This document shows, piece after piece, positions 49,001 through 61,230 of a stretch of DNA of 64,000 bases. The notes under the pieces were generated by a model, which was not told the DNA's origin, ran no database searches, and saw only the letters and a program-made list of their open reading frames with translations. The stretch lies in NCBI GenBank assembly GCA_025677815.1, contig JAIXMP010000019.1:682001-746000 (forward strand). Direction: 5' to 3'. This stretch comes from Phascolomyces articulosus. Taxonomy: Eukaryota; Mucoromycota; Mucoromycetes; Mucorales; Lichtheimiaceae. The translations under genes were made by a program, and so were the position numbers. How positions within the stretch are numbered: the stretch's first letter is position 1; every line of letters begins with the position of its first letter.

Positions 49001-51600
49001 TATTGATATTATAACACTAAGGATTTTTAAACAGGACAGTACATCTTCGTTGACTTTATTATTCGACCACAACACTGGCACAGTAGACACAGCGAAGGGA
49101 CAATAGCAATGTATGAGTGTACTCTCACAACAGAATTTACCAAAATATATGAAACAAAAAAGTTCTATCTGAAATTATTTTAGAAGTTAAAAAATGGATA
49201 ATATGTTTACTATTTTATCAATGAGAAAAACTCCAATATAAAAAAAAAAGGCTGAAATCTAACCAGGTGTTGATTGAGTGATGGAATTTGAAATACAAAA
49301 GGCACTGCATTTCCATCATACCGACATCCATCATTTTATGATTCATGCGTCGCCACAATATTATGCTCTAAAATTGTAAAGATAAACGACCCTATGTAGT
49401 AGTATGACATTTTTGTTATAAAATAGAAGTACATATTATATAGAAGAAAGTAAATTATTATATATTGCTGCTTCTTAAGATATTTATAATATGACAAGCA
49501 CTACATTTATAGGAAAAAAACACATATTTAGAATGATAAATTGGTTATATTATATATATCTTTTCTTTAATAGAATATGGTGGGGAAAGGATCGCCAAGA
49601 CTTGGATATCAGAAGTACAATAACAATACGTGGTAATATTGTTCAACAACAGCAAGAACGGAATATTATGCCTTCTACGTATCCAGCTCACCATCGTCAA
49701 CAAAGACCCCTTGCTTTGGATACTGCGTCTCCCACCAATCATCATCAACAACAATAAGTAAACAAAGAGAGTTTGAATATTCTGATAATATATGCATGAT
49801 GCAAAAATGTTCGAAACATACAAAGATTGCTATAGGATAAAAAATAAATATGCATCTATTTATTAATCAAAAGTGGTGTGGTAGTATTTTATAAAATGAA
49901 AGGTATCGTGGTTTCACATGGAACAATTTACTAGCATCATCCACTAGTAATATTCCTTCAAGCATTTATTAGCAGAATGGAAACGTTTCTTAAGCAACAA
50001 CTACAATAAGAACAAAATGAATTCGGTGTGTGGCAATGGGTAATAGAGATACTCAAACAATAATTGATATTTACAGCTACGATATCCGGTCACATATTAA
50101 CTAATCTGGCCAACTTAATACTGTGGCATGTCCTCCATATGAAACAATAAGAAAAACACTATTATGAAAGAATATAAGAGAAACGAACAAGAATTCTACG
50201 CAAAAAATAATAATTCTAGATTGTACCGCAAACCCTGATACTTGCTCCAGGTGCTTCGCATAATTAGATTTTAGCTTGTTAGATAGAGGAAGAACGCATA
50301 CTACATATATTCTTTGGCTAGTACATTATGATATGTTGTGGAAGGAAGAGGATTTTGAGGAATGCAAAAAAAACGTCCTTATTATAACAAGAAGGTAATT
50401 AAATGTTTTATATATTATGGTGTTGATCATCCGTGAAAAAAAAATGAAGAATACAGGGAAATCTCCTCATATGAGACCATGGATATTTACAATTTTCTCC
50501 ATATCATTGATTGGCATTACGTGCCTCTTATAGAATTGGATAGCTCTCTTGAGCATAAATGTATGGGTACTTTGTAGTGCAAAAGTTATGATACATAGTG
50601 GTATAGAAGCCACACGCAAAAAGCAAGTGATAGGGACTTGTTACTTCAAAAAGATTCGTCACTCAAATGTCGCCTCATCAAAAAAATGAAAACTCGTTTT
50701 TTTTTTTTTTTTTTTTTTTTTTGCATTATGTTAAGAACATATCAGTCACACATGTACATATCATAAGAATGGGATATCCTACAAACAAATCACAATTTTT
50801 TAAATATACATTTACTAAAACGTTTAAATCATCAACACTGGTTACAAGAAATTAACATTGCTCATATTAACATTATAGTATACCTGATTACGATCGAAGA
50901 CACAAATATTCATGGAAATTTAATTTTTAGTGTGTATCAAAAAATGAGATACCAATTGCATACTAAGATGTATTATCAGATGTTTTATATTTATATATCT
51001 GACTTGTCCCATCATAGCATAAATACTATAATAAGAAATGGTATGCTTTGTTCAAAGCATAGCAAGCAATTATTATCTTACTTATTTTGGAACCGTATCA
51101 TGCTATTATAATATCAGTAAAAATATATTTGTTATTAATTCACTTACAAGGTTATTCGATGTCGATGACGGGATATTTTTACTTATTTTATCTTCCATAT
51201 TGACCGTGATTTGAAGGTGCTACAATGATACATGTGGTGAATACGCTCAAAACATCAAATAAATATAATATCGCAGAGCTCAAAGAGCAGATGCTCATAT
51301 GATTGGTTTCTTTTCTATCCATAGCCACCGATATTAATTACCCTATGGAGTACAACACGTATAATATTAGCATTATTATCCGTGAAGTAGGGCATAAAGC
51401 AAATTACAAAAAAGAAACAAATATCTATAATAACAGTCCATATCAGCGATCATAACACCTATATTTTATAAATATTATAATAATTGTATGTGATCAAGAG
51501 AAAATAAAGCACCCGGCCGACATTGCAATGCCCGAAATTGAAACACCAAGAAATTCTACTGGACATATAATAGTCTTGCTATGATGGCGGTTTTCACTCA
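46025..51600. other. Long gene-poor AT-rich region
   Basis: 5.6 kb with almost no coding signal. (TA)n runs occur at about 47847-47864 and 48382-48398, and an uninterrupted poly-T run of 26 at 50697-50722. One plus-strand frame, 49491-49757, ends in a Gln/His/Pro-rich tail that looks like a terminal exon (MPSTYPAHHRQQRPLALDTA), but its N-terminal part is not convincing. Everything else looks non-coding. Confidence 0.45.
50697..50722. repeat. Homopolymer of 26 thymines
   Basis: Unbroken T26. It could be the antisense of a retroposed poly-A tail, or a simple homopolymer; no flanking retrotransposon sequence is recognised. Confidence 0.9.
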
Positions 51601-51638
51601 CTTATTATAGAAAGCATTCAGTTCATCATCAATAAGTA

Positions 51639-51905
51639 TTACAAAAAGCTAATTACAACATGAGGTATTATACTTGGAAATATACAAAAGTTGATGTTGA
51701 CATGTTGACCTCGTTGGGTCATATTAAAAATCATTATTAGCCAACGCACAATGATAATAACTAGGTAATCTGAAATGAAGCTATACAGGACAGAAAACAT
51801 ACTTTGGCATCCATCAAAACTTTTTCTATTCAGAGGAACTCCAGATCTCTCAATTGCCTTGAATAATCGCTCTTCCAATTTCGGCCAGTTTATCAACTGT
51901 ATTGG
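51639..51905 (-). other. Coding-like fragment, unknown
   Basis: Minus-strand frame whose first 35 residues look like ordinary protein (INWPKLEERLFKAIERSGVP and LNRKSFDGCQS), then turns into hydrophobic, low-information sequence. It may be one exon of a lost or unassembled gene. No domain recognised. Confidence 0.25.
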
Positions 51906-52827
51906 AATATAGAATGACGTTGCAGTAATAAATCAAAAACACAATAACGCTATATTAGCTGATATACATTGTGAATGAAAAAAAAAAATACTTGTATTTA
52001 TTTTTTTGTTGATTATATTATCATACATTTATAACTATAATATAGCGATATATTTAGTTACAGTGTTATCTCAAAGTTGGATCATCCACCGTGACTTACA
52101 TGCATAGCAGCTATCCCAAATGAGATCCAACTATTATGAAAAATCGACGAAATACAGGATTGAACAAAAGGAATGATCCAAGACGAAGCTATCATACAAA
52201 CCACATATTCATTCCTATTCACAGAAGTTCTACATCAACAATCAAAATATTGAATACAAAAACGACGACCATCAAGTATATATTTTTTTCTATTTGTACT
52301 ACCAAGCACACAATATTATATGAAATGTGATCTAAAACGGAAATGAGATCATGCTTTCCATTCTAATTATAAATAATTTTTACTATACCATTCGTATTGT
52401 ATCTTTTCGGAATAAGTTTAGTGTTGTAGTATATTTTTTTACTATCGCATTATTTTATTAGAATATATAAAAAAAGATTAGTTTGAAATGTATAATAGTA
52501 GTCTTTGGGCGTAAAATGTGGCTAGTAACTAAGAGGAAGGGATGGGAGGGTGGGGGGGGGGTTCCATTAGTAAATTAATTAAGAAGAATATGAATGAAGA
52601 GTGGCAAAGAAGTTTTTTAATACTTTTTCTATAACATCAAAAGTAGATCTTGCACCACGTTTTTTTGAAAACTTTGTACGACTTGAAGCACCCGAGTTTG
52701 CTGTAAATTCAGCCAATAACAAACAACCTTTATCTACTTATGATGTCTTTCTATGTTAAAAAAAATAAAGTAACTTTTTTTTTCATACTTTTTTTTTTCT
52801 CTTCTCTCGCATTTTCAGTTGTCAACA
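51906..52827. other. Septin upstream region
   Basis: Contains a G9 run at about 52552-52560. A frame at about 52628-52755 (plus) reads as protein (SKVDLAPRFFENFVRLEAPE and NSANNKQPLSTYDVF) but has no ATG and no usable donor, so it may be a relic or part of the 5' leader. A strong polypyrimidine acceptor (CTCGCATTTTCAG, ending 52818) shows that a 5'-UTR intron probably precedes the septin ATG. Confidence 0.4.
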
Positions 52828-55192
52828 ATGCCTTTGGTAAATTTCAAATACTAAGCTTACTTCATTATAGTATAATGATAATAAGAAACTTATGTCATGG
52901 TCATTTCTTCTTTGTTTTATAGGAACATGCACTTCAAACAAGGTAAAAAAAAGAATCTCGACACTTTTTGAAAAAAAAGGGTCATGAAAGATGGAATAGG
53001 ACAATGACCAAACCTTTTATTATTTTGGATAAATAGAGGCTTGTTTCCCGACTTGGGACCTTATAAACATGCACCGGCTCGAGCTTTTCCTTTAACAAGT
53101 CCATTGGGTATGGACCAGCTTCCAAGACAAAAACATTTGAAAACGAAAAGAAAACCTTTTCAGTTAAACGTCATGGTTGTAGGTAAATATTACATATAAA
53201 CTGATAATTCATTCATTCTTACTGTTTATATTATCGACAATAAAGAAACAAAAAAAAAATCCACTTTATTTTTTTTTTAATTTTGTTCTATCTAAAAATA
53301 TAAAAAAGGTGAATCGGGTTTGGGCAAATCAACCTTTATGAATACATTATTTTGTACCGACCTGAATGATACATCTGTTCCCAAAGTACCTCAAGATACT
53401 AAAACAGTTGATATTACACCGGTTCATTTTGGTAAACCCATCTTATTATTAAAAAAAGAGACGTGTTTTATTTAAAACAAGATGAGAGAAAGGAGAAAAA
53501 CTGACTGGGAGACGTTTATGATGGGGGGTTTCTTTTCAATAGAATTGGAAGAAGAAGGTGTAAAGCTGAACTTATGTCTTATTGATACACCTGGCTTTGG
53601 TGACCGATTGGATCGTAAAGAAGAGTAAGGGCGTTATTTTTATTATTCTATTTTTCGTTTTCGTGATCATCCATCTACATGCATAATTTATAACTCAAAC
53701 ATGTGCATTTATAAACACCTCATTCTTGTTTTTCTTTTCTTATGCATTAGTGTAAAACCTATTTTGGAATACATTGATAAACAATACGCTGCATATTATG
53801 ATGCTGAGCGAAGTTCAGAATTTCGAAGAGGGATCATCGACACGCGCGTTCATGCATGTTTATACTTTATATCACCTACAGGTCACAGGTAATACAACCC
53901 GACACACAAGATTCAAACGAACAAGTTTCATGATCATGTATTAATCCATTATTTTATTTGGGAAAAAAAAATAACATAAAAGTCTCAAAGATTTGGATGT
54001 TGAAACATTGAAGGAATTATCTACTCAAGTTAGCGTTATACCTGTGATTGCTAAAGGAGATACTATGACGGATGAAGAAAAAGTATTATTTAAAAAGAGA
54101 GTAAGTTATTTTTGTTGCATGAATTTAAAATTTAATATTATTTGCTCTATGTCTAGGGAATGAAAAATGTTGACAATGGTATCATGGATAGATTCTCGAA
54201 GATTTGGAACATTATAATATTCCAATTTATCCACATGCTTATCCAGATGATGATCGTGATGATATGGAAGAAACCTTGGTAATGATTCCTTTTTTTTTTC
54301 TTTTCATAATTATAATAGAATGTTGTCATGGAAATGACGTCAAAACCAAATTAACATGGTTGTTATGGCTGCTATAGAAACATGTTCCCTTTGCTGTGAT
54401 GGGTAGTGATAGTTTAGTCGATCTTCCAAATGGAGAAAAAGTACGCGGTCGAGCTTATCGTTGGGGAACTGTTGAAGGTAATATATATATATTTAGCGTT
54501 TAATATATTGTTCAATCAACCGAAAATGAAATCGTGGATGAAACTAATAAATATAATACACGATATATAGTCGAAAACCCAGCACATTGTGATATGGTCC
54601 ATTTACGTGAATTATTGATCATCCAATGTCTTCATGAACTCGCCGATCTTTCGCATCATCACCATTATCACGGTTATCGAACACGTTTATTACGACAGGA
54701 TGGTCGTGCTGAATCATTTATGCGATGTGATGAACAATATGATGAAGAAATGGAAAAATTAAAGACGGGTCATGATCAAGCCATGAGTCAACGTGAAGAA
54801 AAAATGCGACAACAATTTGTTGAACTCGTACAAACGACAGAAGATGATATAAGACGTCGCGAGCGAGAGGTATATACATATATACATGTGTGTGTGTTCT
54901 TTGAACGGATTGGGCGATCCATCAACATCATAAGAGTGATGGATGGGTGGTTGGAAAGGGAAAGTTGGATTAACATTGGAATCATTATGATAAATTTTTA
55001 GCTTCAAGAAAAACGTGACAAGATGATGAGTGATCTTGAAGAACAACAAAAACAAATTGCATTGTTAGAACAAGAATTGAATCAAAAATTAACAATTCGG
55101 TAAATAATGTTAATCCATCATTGTAATAATTTTAATAAATCAATAGTGGGTAATTAACTTGTTCCTCTTATTTTTTCCCCAGCAGTCGTTAA
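52828..55192 (+). CDS. Septin
   Basis: Twelve coding exons (52828-52836, 52923-52942, 53037-53182, 53309-53431, 53543-53624, 53751-53888, 53983-54100, 54192-54278, 54378-54477, 54571-54869, 55002-55099, 55183-55192) give about 409 aa. Septins are GTP-binding proteins that polymerise into filaments at septa, hyphal tips and branch sites. Visible: a polybasic stretch before the G domain ([10 protein letters not shown], residues 43-51) for membrane lipids, G1 GESGLGKST (59-67), G3 DTPGFGD, G4 AKGD, the septin-unique region [20 protein letters not shown], and a C-terminal coiled coil. The first two coding exons are tiny (9 and 20 nt). The last intron is supported by a strong acceptor; reading through it instead ends the protein three bases later at TAA, with nearly the same C-terminus. 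The septin class cannot be assigned. Confidence 0.93.
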
Positions 55193-56112
55193 TTTTTAAC
55201 GGCGCATGAACAATAAGTTTTTTTTTATCCTATTATTATTACCCTTATTTTTTATTATATATTTTTATATTATTATTATTATTATTATTATATTAGATGT
55301 TTGTCTATTGTTGTTGTTGTTATTATTACTATATTTTTTTAATACCTTAATAAATTCTAATGCATCATCGTTCTATTTGAATTACTATGTCACGTTTGAC
55401 AAGTTCAATCTATTTTGTTATGCAAAAACTTGTTCTTGTGAACACAATATTCTATGCTCCGCTTTTGTCTTTTCTCCATCACGGGCTCCGATCATCATTC
55501 TCATCATCGTCATTATTTTTTAAATATTTATATAACACAAGTCTGAATCAATTCCATCATGCTTTTTTTTTTTTTGAACGAACAGAGTGTTAATCCATCA
55601 TCACCCCATCAGGATACTAACGTTTCATGATTTTGAAAAATAATAATAATAATAACAAATGACAGATTGTGGCTGAGAACCAAATAATAAAAAGGTCTGT
55701 GTGTAAGATTTGACGTAATAATGTCATCGATTATCAAGATTAATAATACGAATGTTGATCGAAACTAAGACTCGTTAGAAACAAGTATAGAAAGAGAAGT
55801 TGGGGGAGGACGAAGAAGAAAAAGGAGAAGAATAGAGAAAGGAACGGGATGAATAAAATACCGTTTTTTTGGGGTCGTGTGATTCATTTTTGCCTTTTTA
55901 GATCAGATGATGATAATAATCAGTTGTTTTATGCGCCATCATCAATACACATTTATATATATACACAATACACATATTATATGGTTTGTTTCATCATTTT
56001 TATTAGAATAATCATCAAATGAATGTGTGTCTTTATATTAAACAAACACAAGAAGTTGAAAGAATAATGTGTATATATATAATGTATATGTGTTTTTGGA
56101 GTAGTCAAATCA
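55193..56112. other. Convergent spacer between septin and Yippee genes
   Basis: AT-rich, with ATT/TTA trinucleotide tracts (about 55236-55335). The Ile/Leu/Phe-rich frames here are translations of those repeats. No gene. Confidence 0.45.
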
Positions 56113-56235
56113 TCATTTTACATCGGTCAATAATTTCTTTTCCAGAATGAACTTTCCTTCTTTATATTTATTATCGTCGTTGTATGCTTTCACCTAAAAA
56201 AAATAATCATGCAATCATCATCATTGTTTTTGTCA

Positions 56236-56276
<41 letters not shown>

Positions 56277-56751
56277 TTGAAGTATATACGAAGAAAAAGA
56301 AACAAGATACCAACATAAGTCCAACCTAGGATCGTATTGCATTTTACACATGAAATATCTCTAACAGTATGTAACCCCGTTGTCATGGATCGATCCTCAT
56401 CTTCACCTTGAAGAATATTTACACTAAATATTACATTTTTATTTTCAAGGTGAGCCATTTTCAATCCCTATCCCTCTCTAAAAACCTAACAAAAAAAAGA
56501 ACAAGTTATGTGATATCATACACATAATTGAAAAGATAAGCCTGACCATGTTGACCTTGAAATTGCTAAATGAGGTGTCGGAAAGAGAATAATTAGTTTG
56601 CCAACTCTGCAGGAACCATTCAAGAAGAAGCAAAAAGAAGATCATCGTTTACCCTGGATACAATAGCGTCCCCTGTAGTCAAATGAGTTTTACATCGAGT
56701 ACATCCATAAATGGCTGTTCCATCAAGATACGTTCGATATTTTAAGCCCAT
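56113..56751 (-). CDS. Yippee-like zinc-binding protein
   Basis: Four exons on the minus strand (56653-56751, 56522-56565, 56315-56423, 56113-56193) encode 110 aa, the normal length for this family. The two zinc-binding CxxC pairs are present (CTRC near residue 17 and CVKC near residue 72), with the conserved stretches KTHLTTGDAIVS, FQGQHGQAYLFNYV, TGLHTVRDISCVKC and LGWTYVKAY...KYKEGKFILEK. Yippee proteins are highly conserved in eukaryotes; in animals they are linked to the CTLH ubiquitin ligase, in yeast the relative is Moh1. The last intron has to use a weak donor (GTTGGT) to keep the conserved YVKAY frame; other splice choices shorten or break the C-terminus. Confidence 0.9.
56239..56273. 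repeat. (TA)n microsatellite in Yippee intron
   Basis: About 17 TA dinucleotides inside intron 3 of the Yippee-like gene (56194-56314). Confidence 0.9.
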
Positions 56752-59700
56752 TTTGTTGCAGTTGTTGTTATTAGGTTACTGTTTTGTTTTATGATAAGAA
56801 AGTTATGTATTTTTACAACACTTGAGGTGTTTTTTTATGCACACACACACAGGTAGAAAAAAAAAGAGAGAGAGAGTGTGTTAAAAGAGTTTTCTAATAA
56901 AAGAAGAAGAGTTGTTGTTTTTTTGAGAAAAAAGCTAGGAAAAAAAGGGTTGTTGCGTTGTTTGTTGAATAAGAAAAAAGGGTGTTTTTTTTAGAAAAAG
57001 GGAGAGAAAGAGAGAGAGAGAGAGAGTTTATAATAATATTACTTTGGCTTCGGTTTACTCGATAATAAGATCTGTTGGGACTCAAAGGGCATATGGGGTA
57101 TATGATAAAATCAAATAGAAAAAATGAAATAATCGTTTATAAACTAAGGTTAAAGAAGTTTATAAATATTTAAGAAGAGTGAAAAAAAAAGTGAGGAAAA
57201 GAGGAAAAAGAAACGAAAAATAATCAAATAAATAAAACCCAAAGCCAAGTTATAAGGAATGAATGCCTTGTGTGTGTGTGTGCTGGGTACTTGTTCCTTA
57301 ATTATAATATTCGGGGGGAAGGGAAAAGGTTCTGACTGGATGGGGGGAACCTACCTAATCCGTTTAATTTTTTTGTGGCTCCGTCTTTTGTTACAAAAAA
57401 TTCCCTGTGCCAGTTCTTCTTCAACAAATGCCCATGTCATTCATTACCTGTACTTATTCGTCATTGGTGCCAATAATTTATCATCAGGTCCTTTCTTTTG
57501 ATATATTATATATAGAATAAAAGTTAGGCTTTTTAATTAACTGAAAATAGAATGCGTTTTATCGATAGAGTATCCTCTTCCATCATCATCATTATTATCA
57601 CTGAATCATTGAAAAAAGGATCGTGTTGCATAAAGCAACAAGGTAGTTTATTATACAAAGTATATGAAACAACAACAGGCAATAAATAATCGTCTTTCCT
57701 CTTATTCATCATAATATAAATGTCACTTTTTTAGCTATATTTGATTAAATCAACAAGGGTAATATTATGCGCAGCAGAAGAAACAACAACACTTCTTAAT
57801 ATAATAATGTGCAACAACATACCATACGTAATAAAAAGGATGTCTTTTTATAAGCCCAAAAGCAGTCCATCATTCTACGTATCAATTGGCCTATGATGGA
57901 TTATTATATATTCGTTGTCTATCTTCTATCTTTAGCAAATATCACTTCTTTCCGTTACTGATCATAAAAAAAAAACAGAGAGAATAGGGTGAATCCATTT
58001 AATTTGCTGCAAGAGATAAACCCCTTCTATCTTTATCCTGTTTCATTGGTTTGTGTTTGTTCATGCACATGAGTTCACTTAATCTGTCCAATAAACATTC
58101 TTGTGCTTGCAAAAGTTTACAAGTTTACTATACCAAAGAATAGAAAGATAGAAATCATAGAACTAAAACAGCATATATATTCTCCTGTTTTTTTTTCCTC
58201 TGTCGAATAGAAGTGTGGAGCGAAGTCAATTCATGACGAGAGAACACATTACAAGAATAAACCAATCGATACCACCAGTTATTATATAGTTTTGTAGAAC
58301 GTATCATTCAAATACCAATATGAATATATTGATATATTTTTGAAAGCTAAATTACAGGCGTATGCCGACAAGGAGGAAGGATGTCTCCACTAAAGTAACA
58401 TCGTACCAATATTATATTGGATGTAAAAAGTGAAGAGTATGTACTCAAAAAAATGATATGATTTACTCCATCATGGCTTGCCAAGACCAATGATTTTCTT
58501 ACACGTTAAAAGTCAAATATTAATAAAAGAACAACTTATCAAACTTTTGTAAGCTCCTATTGTTCCGTACGCTACATTCTATTCATATATTAGAGATATA
58601 ATATGTCATGAACCAAATGCGCTCACTTTTAACCACTTATCAAATAATTTATTCGCTGGTATTAAAATGAATTGATGGCGTAACAGAATATATCCTACTG
58701 AAACTATAATATATATTGAGCCTATTATAGAATACACAATACAATCCCATAAAGAATCATCATGCCCGTTTTAATTACTTGATATTGCATAAAGTATCCT
58801 AATTCTTCCATGAACCAAGAATTGCACGTATTCATCATTCGAGTTGGATCTCATTATCATATCATCACTCAATTTCATATTCGCAACAGCATTATAAAAA
58901 AACAGGATTCCTATAGTGTAAAATGATTGCTATTACAATTTACCTTTTTGTGAAGGAGATTCCATATAATATAACCTACAAAAGCTTTCTATTGTTCCTA
59001 GTTTCTTTTTTTCTAATAGCCACAAGGAATCAAAAATATGCTTCAATAATAATATATATTCGCTTATGTGTGATATTTCTAATGGTAAACCGGATTTACA
59101 AAAGGAACGATGGTTGAAATATAAATCAGAAATGACCATACAGCACATATGGTACATGTTCTTTCGAGCCATGGATTGGATGTGAACAGACTACTAACGA
59201 AAGAGTGGATTTTTGGAACCGTGCTATACTGCTTATTTTGAATAATGTTTATAAAAGTAGTAACAAACTTTGTGTAAAAAAGCTAATGCAACAGACTATC
59301 GTAACTTTGAGCATCCAGCAGTAACTAAAATACATTTGTGTGGATGGTATAATAGTCGATTTGATCCATTTATGGCATTGTACCACTTTAATCATATGCC
59401 ACTATTGGTAGTATGCAGAAATAGTTCAAAATATCGATTTGTCACAGCTGCAGAAAAAAGAATACTTTTCGCTATTCGCACTATTTCTTTGAAAATGGGT
59501 TATCTGAATCATCATCATTGTTATAAATAGACAACAGCGAAGAGTGATATAAATTTATTGATGAATTTTACCAGTAACTACTCTTTCTCATAACTTTTGT
59601 TACTTTTACCTTTTATACTTTTTTTTTTAAAAAAAAACCTAAAGAAAGTCCTTTATCTTATAATATATGAAAATTATGAGAATAGTGATATTATCGACGC

Positions 59701-60482
59701 TTATTAATATCGTTCAAATCAATAACGACTTCACACTGAACAGTACGGAATTGTATACCATTACAAGAAAAGGCGAGATACTCATATCATACTCAGAAAA
59801 AACCAATGCTTTTCAACGGTAAATACTTGAGTGAATGAGACTCCACTACATTGTAATAATTGTTTGAGTTGTGCTACTAATCCGATCATCATGAAAATTC
59901 ACCAACTATAGATCGTCATGTGTGGTTGTGTGTTTTAGAGTTATCAATAGTGAGAATATACGATTCTCACTGTTTTGTATTTTTTTATCCATCATCATGA
60001 ACAAACTGAATCTATCACAAAATACCAAAAGTGGGCACAAGTAGTATTATCACATAGTGTTTGTATCAAGTTATAAACAACAGTTTGCTTTTAAACTGAA
60101 AAAAAATTGCTATCTTCTAAACATCAAGTTTTTCTTAACAAGCAATGATATTCCAAGTTTTTTTTATAGCAACAATTGTCCACCAAGCAGGTGTTATTGT
60201 CACTATTTTTTATTAGTTTATCATAATTTTTTCTCTCGACACAAGAATTAATGCCAGTCGTTTCAACCGAGTAAAGCCGTAATAAGCAACAGTGGAGGAT
60301 ATGCTGTCACAAGAACAGCATCTTTATCGTGCTCATTGTAGCATAAAAAATGTCGAAATAATCAAATTTGAAACAATCATCCGCCTGATGAGTATCATAT
60401 ATGAACCAAAATCAACATTGGCTACATACACACATTAAGCTTTTTCTATACAAAAAAAACCGCTATCTTATTAATACGTCTA
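56752..60482. other. Gene-poor AT-rich region
   Basis: Begins with the Yippee promoter, which contains a GA repeat (about 57001-57027) and purine-rich tracts. The rest shows no gene with a domain. A plus-strand frame at 59270-59530 (contains HLCGWYNSRFDPFMALYHFN) looks somewhat protein-like but is unrecognised and lacks context. Confidence 0.4.
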
Positions 60483-60629
60483 TTCAAATTGAACCCGAAA
60501 AAATTCTTACCATCAAAAACCCACATTCAACTCCTGTTGCATTCAAAGTAAATACAACCGCTCCTAAACTATATTGTGTACGTCCCAACTCTGGCATTGT
60601 TGATCCTGAATCGACTCGAGAGGTTTTAG
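60483..60629 (+). pseudogene. Partial copy of the VAP/Scs2 gene (exons 1-2, rearranged)
   Basis: Copies 21 nt of VAP exon 1 (TTCAAATTGAACCCGAAAAA) and about 126 nt of exon 2, up to its 3' end (CGAGAGGTTTTAG). The exon 2 part shows only four mismatches by eye against 43255-43380, so the copy is fairly recent. The segment between the two joined points, including all of intron 1, is missing; the junction falls in a short shared AAAATTCTTA-like motif. It is in opposite orientation to the parent gene, 17 kb away. Confidence 0.88.
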
Positions 60630-61230
60630 AAACCTTTTTACTACCACCTAACTACTTTCCTACTCACTGGCCGCAACACCATGTATATGGTAAGTGATCA
60701 GAAAATGCTCGAGTTGGAAACATGGGCATTTCCATTCTTATTAACCGTGAATTCCCTTACAAAGACCAAATAGAATTTTTACCTACCCCATCCGACTCTT
60801 CTTTCCACCATTACTCTCTCTCATGTAGAATAGAGACTCTTTTAATACACTGCGTATACCTACCTCCTTCCTTACATGATTCAGTAGCAATAGAAGTATT
60901 AGAATCACTTTCTCTCACTACCTAACACTACCAATACAATTTTTTGCGGTGACTTTAACGCAAGGCTTGCCAATATCGTAGTATGGAACACGAAATAAAA
61001 TCCTTCTTTTTATATTACATTTGAAGGAAACCCCTCTCTTTAACAAACACAAAATTTTCGATCCCCTGTTGATATTCTTCTACTACTACGACAATGTACG
61101 TATCTGGCGTGGGAGTGAGGTCATTACACAATATCCAGTCATTGTAGGTACTGGAGTACGTACTACAAATGGACTTGAAATGAAGGATAAAAATAGAGGG
61201 GTTTACTAGAAAGTCATTATTAGAAATAGA
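60628..61230 (+). mobile_element. LINE endonuclease (EEP-type) remnant
   Basis: Directly follows the VAP fragment. Plus-strand frames give ETFLLPPNYFPTHWPQHHVY, then (after a frame change) NMGISILINREFPYKDQIEF, SSFHHYSLSCRIETLLIHCV, VYLPPSLHDSVAIEVLESLS and FCGDFNARLANI. The GDFNAR motif and the HCVYLPP strand are hallmarks of the apurinic-type endonuclease domain of non-LTR retrotransposons. Stops and frameshifts show it is dead. After about 61020 the similarity fades. Assignment is by motif, not by search. Confidence 0.7.

Noticed and set aside
52628..52755. Protein-like frame upstream of the septin as its N-terminus
   Set aside because: No start codon or usable donor, whereas the ATG at 52828 with two micro-exons gives a perfect phase fit.
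54534..55001. Plus-strand open frame of 155 codons starting [11 protein letters not shown]
   Set aside because: Overlaps the true septin exon 10 (54571-54869) in frame but runs into both introns; its ends are intron sequence.
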